From: Pseudomonadota bacterium
GTDB lineage: Bacteria > Bdellovibrionota_B > Oligoflexia > Oligoflexales > CAIYRB01
Direction: 5' to 3'
DNA: 44,627 nucleotides
NCBI GenBank assembly: GCA_026390435.1
Contig: JAPLFY010000118.1
Span: 1 to 44,627 of the forward strand
The notes beneath the pieces are model-generated. The model did not search any database. It worked only from the letters and a program-made list of their open reading frames with translations, and was not told where the DNA came from. Shown here one piece after another: positions 42,098-44,627 of the stretch; position 1 is the first letter of the stretch; each line of letters begins with the position of its first letter. The translations under genes were made by a program, and so were the position numbers.

Positions 42098-42496
42098 ATG
42101 GGAGCCACCGCCAAGCCATCACCCGAGCTATACACTGACGGTGTCGCGTTCGCCGAGCGGACCGGGGAACTCAATGATTGGCATGAACTGCTTTGCCTGG
42201 GCCTTGAGCCGGACACCGTCGCCGGTGGTTTCTGTAACGAGAAAGCAGACATTCTTTTGGACTATGTCGAACGCGACCCCGCCTATCATATCATCACGTT
42301 TCTTGAGGATAGATATGTGAATCGGTTCGTGGCAGGGCCAATGACTCTATATTTTCTTGCGGATGGCGACGCCAATCCAAACCTGGTCTGCTATCCGTTT
42401 CTCGCTCTTGATTGGCATCTAGTCTTTGAAGATACGATCAGCAAGACCTTTGCCATGCTCAAGGACATCAAAAATCGTCGCGAGACCAAGGGCTAA
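42098..42496 (+). CDS. Module protein A, copy 2 (unknown family)
   Basis: 132 residues from an ATG with GAGGAA 5 nt upstream. It is a paralogue of the 131-residue protein at 34951-35346. Both have 'DG' near residue 15, 'LGLEP', 'YHI(I/V)T', 'DRYVNR', an aromatic/Leu-rich segment with a 'GD(A/K)NP' turn, and an acidic '(F/E)E(D/E)' tail. The two copies are clearly diverged, so the duplication or parallel gain is not recent. The last 78 bp are antisense to the end of gene B at 42419-42766. No domain was recognised; cytoplasmic. Confidence 0.78.
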   Translation: MGATAKPSPELYTDGVAFAERTGELNDWHELLCLGLEPDTVAGGFCNEKADILLDYVERDPAYHIITFLEDRYVNRFVAGPMTLYFLADGDANPNLVCYPFLALDWHLVFEDTISKTFAMLKDIKNRRETKG

Positions 42497-42766
42497 GCGC
42501 TCGGCATGACGCCAAACTTTAGCGAGCTTTGAGTAGTGACTGGTGCTCATGTGCTGATACATGCGCCTTGCGCGGGCGGCGGCTGGACGGCGTCTCAGTT
42601 CCCTTGAGAGTAAATATTCGAACACAGCATAGGCGTCAAAGTGATCAGCCGGAGTGTACAACGCACACGCCGGTGGTAATTCCTGTTTCGGCTCATCGCT
42701 TAAGATCGGTACCTGTATTGCGTTGCCGCTGCGCGTGACTCCGACATGCTGCACCGCTGCTGTCAT
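42419..42766 (-). CDS. Module protein B, copy 2 (unknown family)
   Basis: 115 residues, the same length as copy 1. The ATG at 42766 has AGGAGG 5 nt upstream. Conserved with copy 1 are 'VGVTRSG', 'YTPADHFDAYAVFEYLL', 'RELRR' and the C-terminal 'LGLATIFDV...FKD' region. Copy 2 is richer in Arg/Ala in the middle. Its stop (TAG) lies opposite the Leu of A's 'HLVFED', which aligns with the Leu of 'YLIEEE' opposite the copy 1 stop. The role of the pair is unknown; a toxin-antitoxin, effector-immunity or sensor pair are untested possibilities. Confidence 0.78.
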   Translation of the reverse strand: MTAAVQHVGVTRSGNAIQVPILSDEPKQELPPACALYTPADHFDAYAVFEYLLSRELRRRPAAARARRMYQHMSTSHYSKLAKVWRHAERLALGLATIFDVLEHGKGLADRIFKD

Positions 42767-42845
42767 GAAATCCTCCTGTGGTCATCGCAGTGTCATTTAG
42801 CAATCGTGTGCCATGGCGTCCAACGACATGTACCTGATTTTGAGG

Positions 42846-42986
42846 CATGTCAGGAGAGGGACTACTTCGCCGTCCTACACCCTGCATGTCACTGGATCTG
42901 TTGCCGGAAATGGTGCCTACATCGCCCTTTCGGATATCAGGTTTAAAAAAGATATCCAAGACCTAGTAGGTAGTCTCGCCCCTTGA
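42846..42986 (+). pseudogene. Relic of an S74-type intramolecular chaperone end of a fibre protein
   Basis: In one frame the sequence reads 'GTTSPSYTLHVTG', then 'SVAGNGAYIALSDIRFKKDI' and 'QDLVGSLA', ending at TGA (42984-42986). 'NVGIGTTSP..LxVTG' followed by 'SDIRxKKDI' is the hallmark junction between fibre repeats and the peptidase S74 autoprocessing chaperone domain. The upstream bases are mutated (Gly-Ile replaced by Arg-Arg), no start exists, and the S74 domain stops after about 15 residues. It is therefore a fragment of a fibre gene, perhaps the former 3' end or a paralogue of the gene at 37379-41770. Confidence 0.75.
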
Positions 42987-43155
42987 CGTCAGGCGACTTT
43001 GGTAAAAGACTCAGGACCGTGGCCCAACGCCAACTTGGAAGTCGCCGGGTATATCCGCACTTAATGCGCCATTCGCTTGCAACCAACGTGCTAAATCGCG
43101 GCGCTAGCCTAATTATGATCAAGGACCAACTGGGTCATGCGCTTAAGCGGCCTAT
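42983..43155 (+). pseudogene. Fragment of a tyrosine recombinase (integrase C-terminal part)
   Basis: The frame contains 'RVYPHLMRHSLATNVLNRGA' and 'MIKDQLGHALKRP', matching the HxxR and LGH motifs of XerD/phage-integrase catalytic domains. The N-terminal half and first catalytic Arg are missing upstream. After 'LGH' the similarity stops before the catalytic Tyr. It abuts the S74 relic within a few bases, so the two fragments were joined by rearrangement. The frame continues to 43372 without further resemblance and overlaps the SUI1 gene, so that tail is not a gene. Confidence 0.78.
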
Positions 43156-43163
43156 ATGTCGCA

Positions 43164-43197
43164 TCACCCAACGCGACATTGATATCGCGTTGGGTGA
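43164..43197. repeat. Perfect 13-bp inverted repeat next to the integrase relic
   Basis: TCACCCAACGCGA (43164-43176) and its complement (43185-43197) flank an 8-nt loop (CATTGATA). No T-run follows on either strand, so it is not a standard terminator. It lies just where the integrase similarity ends. It could be a recombination-site remnant or a structured 3' end. Confidence 0.7.
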
Positions 43198-43324
43198 GAT
43201 GTCGATTGTATGCAAATATGATTCTTCAAAAGGTGGGGTAAAAAGTGAGGTTTTGTACGTCCATTGGGACTTATATCCCCGCCACGAGGGGCAGGGTTTT
43301 ACGGCAACAACGACAGAAAGCGCC

Positions 43325-43654
43325 TTAACCGCCCGCCCGTACCAACTTCATCCCAAGGCGCTCGAAATGTGACGCAACGCGGTCGCGCATATCGCCGCGA
43401 AGCTCAATCGTACCATTTTTAAATGTTGCGCCGCAGCCGAGGCTGGTCTGCATCTGCTTCATGACGGACACAGCTTCCGCCTCGTTGGGAAAAGTCAGAT
43501 TGAACAAGACGGTCACCGCTTTACCGCCGCGACCTTTGGTCTCTAGGCGCATTTTGCAGGGACCGGCACTGGGCTTATACGATGTGGACCCTTCAGGGGC
43601 GTCACGCCGGTTGGAGCCCGTTGCTGTCGAGTAAACAGGTTTTTCTTTAGACAT
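43325..43654 (-). CDS. yciH: SUI1/eIF1-domain translation factor (YciH-like)
   Basis: 109 residues with the SUI1 fold: 'RLETKGRGGKAVTVL', 'LGCGATFKNGTIELRGDMRD' and the terminal 'GMKLVRAGG' match bacterial YciH. The N-terminal 35 residues are a loosely structured leader. YciH is linked to translation-initiation fidelity and stress repression. The ATG at 43654 has AAGG upstream. The next gene on this strand starts 34 bp away, so they may be co-transcribed. Confidence 0.92.
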   Translation of the reverse strand: MSKEKPVYSTATGSNRRDAPEGSTSYKPSAGPCKMRLETKGRGGKAVTVLFNLTFPNEAEAVSVMKQMQTSLGCGATFKNGTIELRGDMRDRVASHFERLGMKLVRAGG

Positions 43655-43687
43655 GGCGCTTGCCTTATCGCTTTAAACAAAAGAACT

Positions 43688-44494
43688 CTAAACCGAGGGA
43701 ACAGGTCGAATGAAATCAAGGTTACGGCTACCGCCGCGCAACTCGCGAATAAATTCTAGCGCAGCAAGAGTCCGCCAACCAAACCAAGAGCAAGTCTTGC
43801 CATCGATCTTAGACATAGTGCCATGGCAGACCCCCTCATCGCGCAGTTTCTGTGCGTGACGATTACGAAACGGGAATGGCTCACTACTTAGCAAGATTTC
43901 GTCCACACCCGATGTGGCGATCTCCGCTGAGCTCAATGTAGGATAACGCTCCGCGCCCTGATAGGCATTCTCCCACCCGGCACACTCTAAAAGACGGGAA
44001 ATATAGGTGTCGCATCCCGCCACCATGTAAGGCTCGCGCCAAATCAAGTAGAGGAATTTGACGCGGTGTTCTAGTGCATCGACTGTCTGCCTGCACAGCA
44101 CCAACTGCGCCTCAATGGCCTGGCTTAGTTGCTCGGCAACATCCAAACAATCAAGAAATCGCCCCATATCCCGCAGCATCGCCGGCACATCTGCTGGGCC
44201 TTTGGGAAAACTTACCAAAGTCGCTACGCGACTTGCTAAGGCCCCGATCGGCTCTCTTGTGTTCTCTTCTTGATTAGCGATGATATGCGTGGGATGCAGT
44301 GCGAGAATTTTTTCGACGTCAAAATCTTTGGTGCCACCGACAATAGTGACATCCCGGTGTAAATCAGGCGGATCGACACAAAACGAGGTGCAAGCCACCA
44401 ACTCAGACCGCAGGCCGAGGTGCACCAAAGTCTCCGTAAGACTCGGGACCAAGCTGACAATCCGGCGTCGAGAGGGAATCCGAGAAGAAGTCAT
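43688..44494 (-). CDS. BtuF-like helical-backbone metal/cobalamin-binding protein
   Basis: 268 residues matching the BtuF/FecB-type substrate-binding fold: 'RIVSLVPSLTETLVHLGL', 'TIVGGTKDFDVEKILALHPT', 'HIIANQEEN' and 'YLIWREPYMVAGCDTYISRL'. True BtuF proteins are periplasmic ABC-transporter partners. This one begins 'MTSSRIPSRRRIVSLVPS' with no signal peptide, so it may be cytoplasmic, as in the cobalamin-binding-protein subgroup found outside transporter operons. No permease or ATPase gene is beside it. The ligand is not certain. Confidence 0.82.
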   Translation of the reverse strand: MTSSRIPSRRRIVSLVPSLTETLVHLGLRSELVACTSFCVDPPDLHRDVTIVGGTKDFDVEKILALHPTHIIANQEENTREPIGALASRVATLVSFPKGPADVPAMLRDMGRFLDCLDVAEQLSQAIEAQLVLCRQTVDALEHRVKFLYLIWREPYMVAGCDTYISRLLECAGWENAYQGAERYPTLSSAEIATSGVDEILLSSEPFPFRNRHAQKLRDEGVCHGTMSKIDGKTCSWFGWRTLAALEFIRELRGGSRNLDFIRPVPSV

Positions 44495-44512
44495 GGCATT
44501 TATAGCCTAACT

Positions 44513-44627
44513 CTAGTGTTTACCGCCAAACTGCGCGTCCACTTTCCAGTCGCCAGTCTCATAGACAGCCTCTGCCCATGAGTCGCTGTCCAGATTCATC
44601 ACCACTGCTTGGCCTTTGGAAAAGCGA
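44513..44627 (-). CDS. C-terminal end of a gene running off the right edge
   Basis: On the minus strand an open frame enters from the edge and ends with TAG at 44515-44513. The last 37 residues include 'VVMNLDSDSWAEAVYETGDW' and end in 'GGKH'. The sequence looks coding and lies 18 bp before the BtuF-like start on the same strand, suggesting an operon. The family cannot be told from so short a piece. Confidence 0.6.
   Translation of the reverse strand, partial: RFSKGQAVVMNLDSDSWAEAVYETGDWKVDAQFGGKH

Noticed and set aside
43156-43372. C-terminal continuation of the integrase frame as a real fusion protein
   Set aside because: Resemblance stops after the LGH motif, the catalytic Tyr is missing, and the frame runs into the end of the SUI1 gene on the opposite strand.

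Overview
The window looks like chromosomal DNA of a Gram-negative bacterium with an outer membrane. It holds many lipoproteins with clear lipobox cysteines, an LpxL/HtrB-type acyltransferase and several predicted outer-membrane or secreted proteins. The mix of TPR proteins, an Rsm22-like methyltransferase, a class IIA aldolase, a stand-alone E2-type acyltransferase and a long phage-fibre-like surface protein suggests a Bdellovibrionota/Oligoflexia-type organism. That placement is an inference from gene content, not a measured result.

Layout. Positions 1-5,950: C-terminally cut lipoprotein with Gly/Gln tandem repeats, pirin, E2-type acyltransferase, Gly/Tyr-rich lipoprotein, YheT-type hydrolase, tRNA-Val(UAC) and mtnA. 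Positions 6,000-13,360: a coupled pair (TPR protein plus single-pass membrane protein), a small Cys-pair protein, a 767-residue TPR protein and glutaryl-CoA dehydrogenase. Positions 13,390-19,320: isoprenylcysteine-methyltransferase-like membrane protein, a coupled trio (two predicted barrel-like proteins and a matrixin-type protease), an LpxL-like acyltransferase, lipA and an AAA ATPase. Positions 19,600-27,650: Rsm22-like methyltransferase, an fbaA-pseudouridine synthase operon, a GH6-CBM2 lipoprotein cellulase, trmN6, a secreted small protein, a 2Fe-2S ferredoxin and threonine aldolase.

Positions 27,880-44,627 look accessory. They hold a secreted serine protease, a CxxCH protein without export signal, a YceI protein that appears to start with ATT, a gene broken by an in-frame TAA, a repeat lipoprotein, a GH43-like lipoprotein, an alpha/beta hydrolase lipoprotein, a 1463-residue fibre-like protein, relics of an S74 chaperone domain and a tyrosine recombinase, then a SUI1-domain gene and a BtuF-like gene.

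The most unusual content is a two-gene module present twice (34951-35622 and 42098-42766). In each copy a 131-132-residue protein (A) and a 115-residue protein (B) are convergent and their 3' ends overlap by 72-78 bp. The codon register is the same in both copies, and B stops opposite the homologous leucine codon of A. I recognise neither family. A 14-bp REP-like motif (GGGGTCRGGCACTT) occurs at five sites: two inverted pairs and one single copy. It forms the ends of three coding sequences, and one occurrence lies just upstream of each module.
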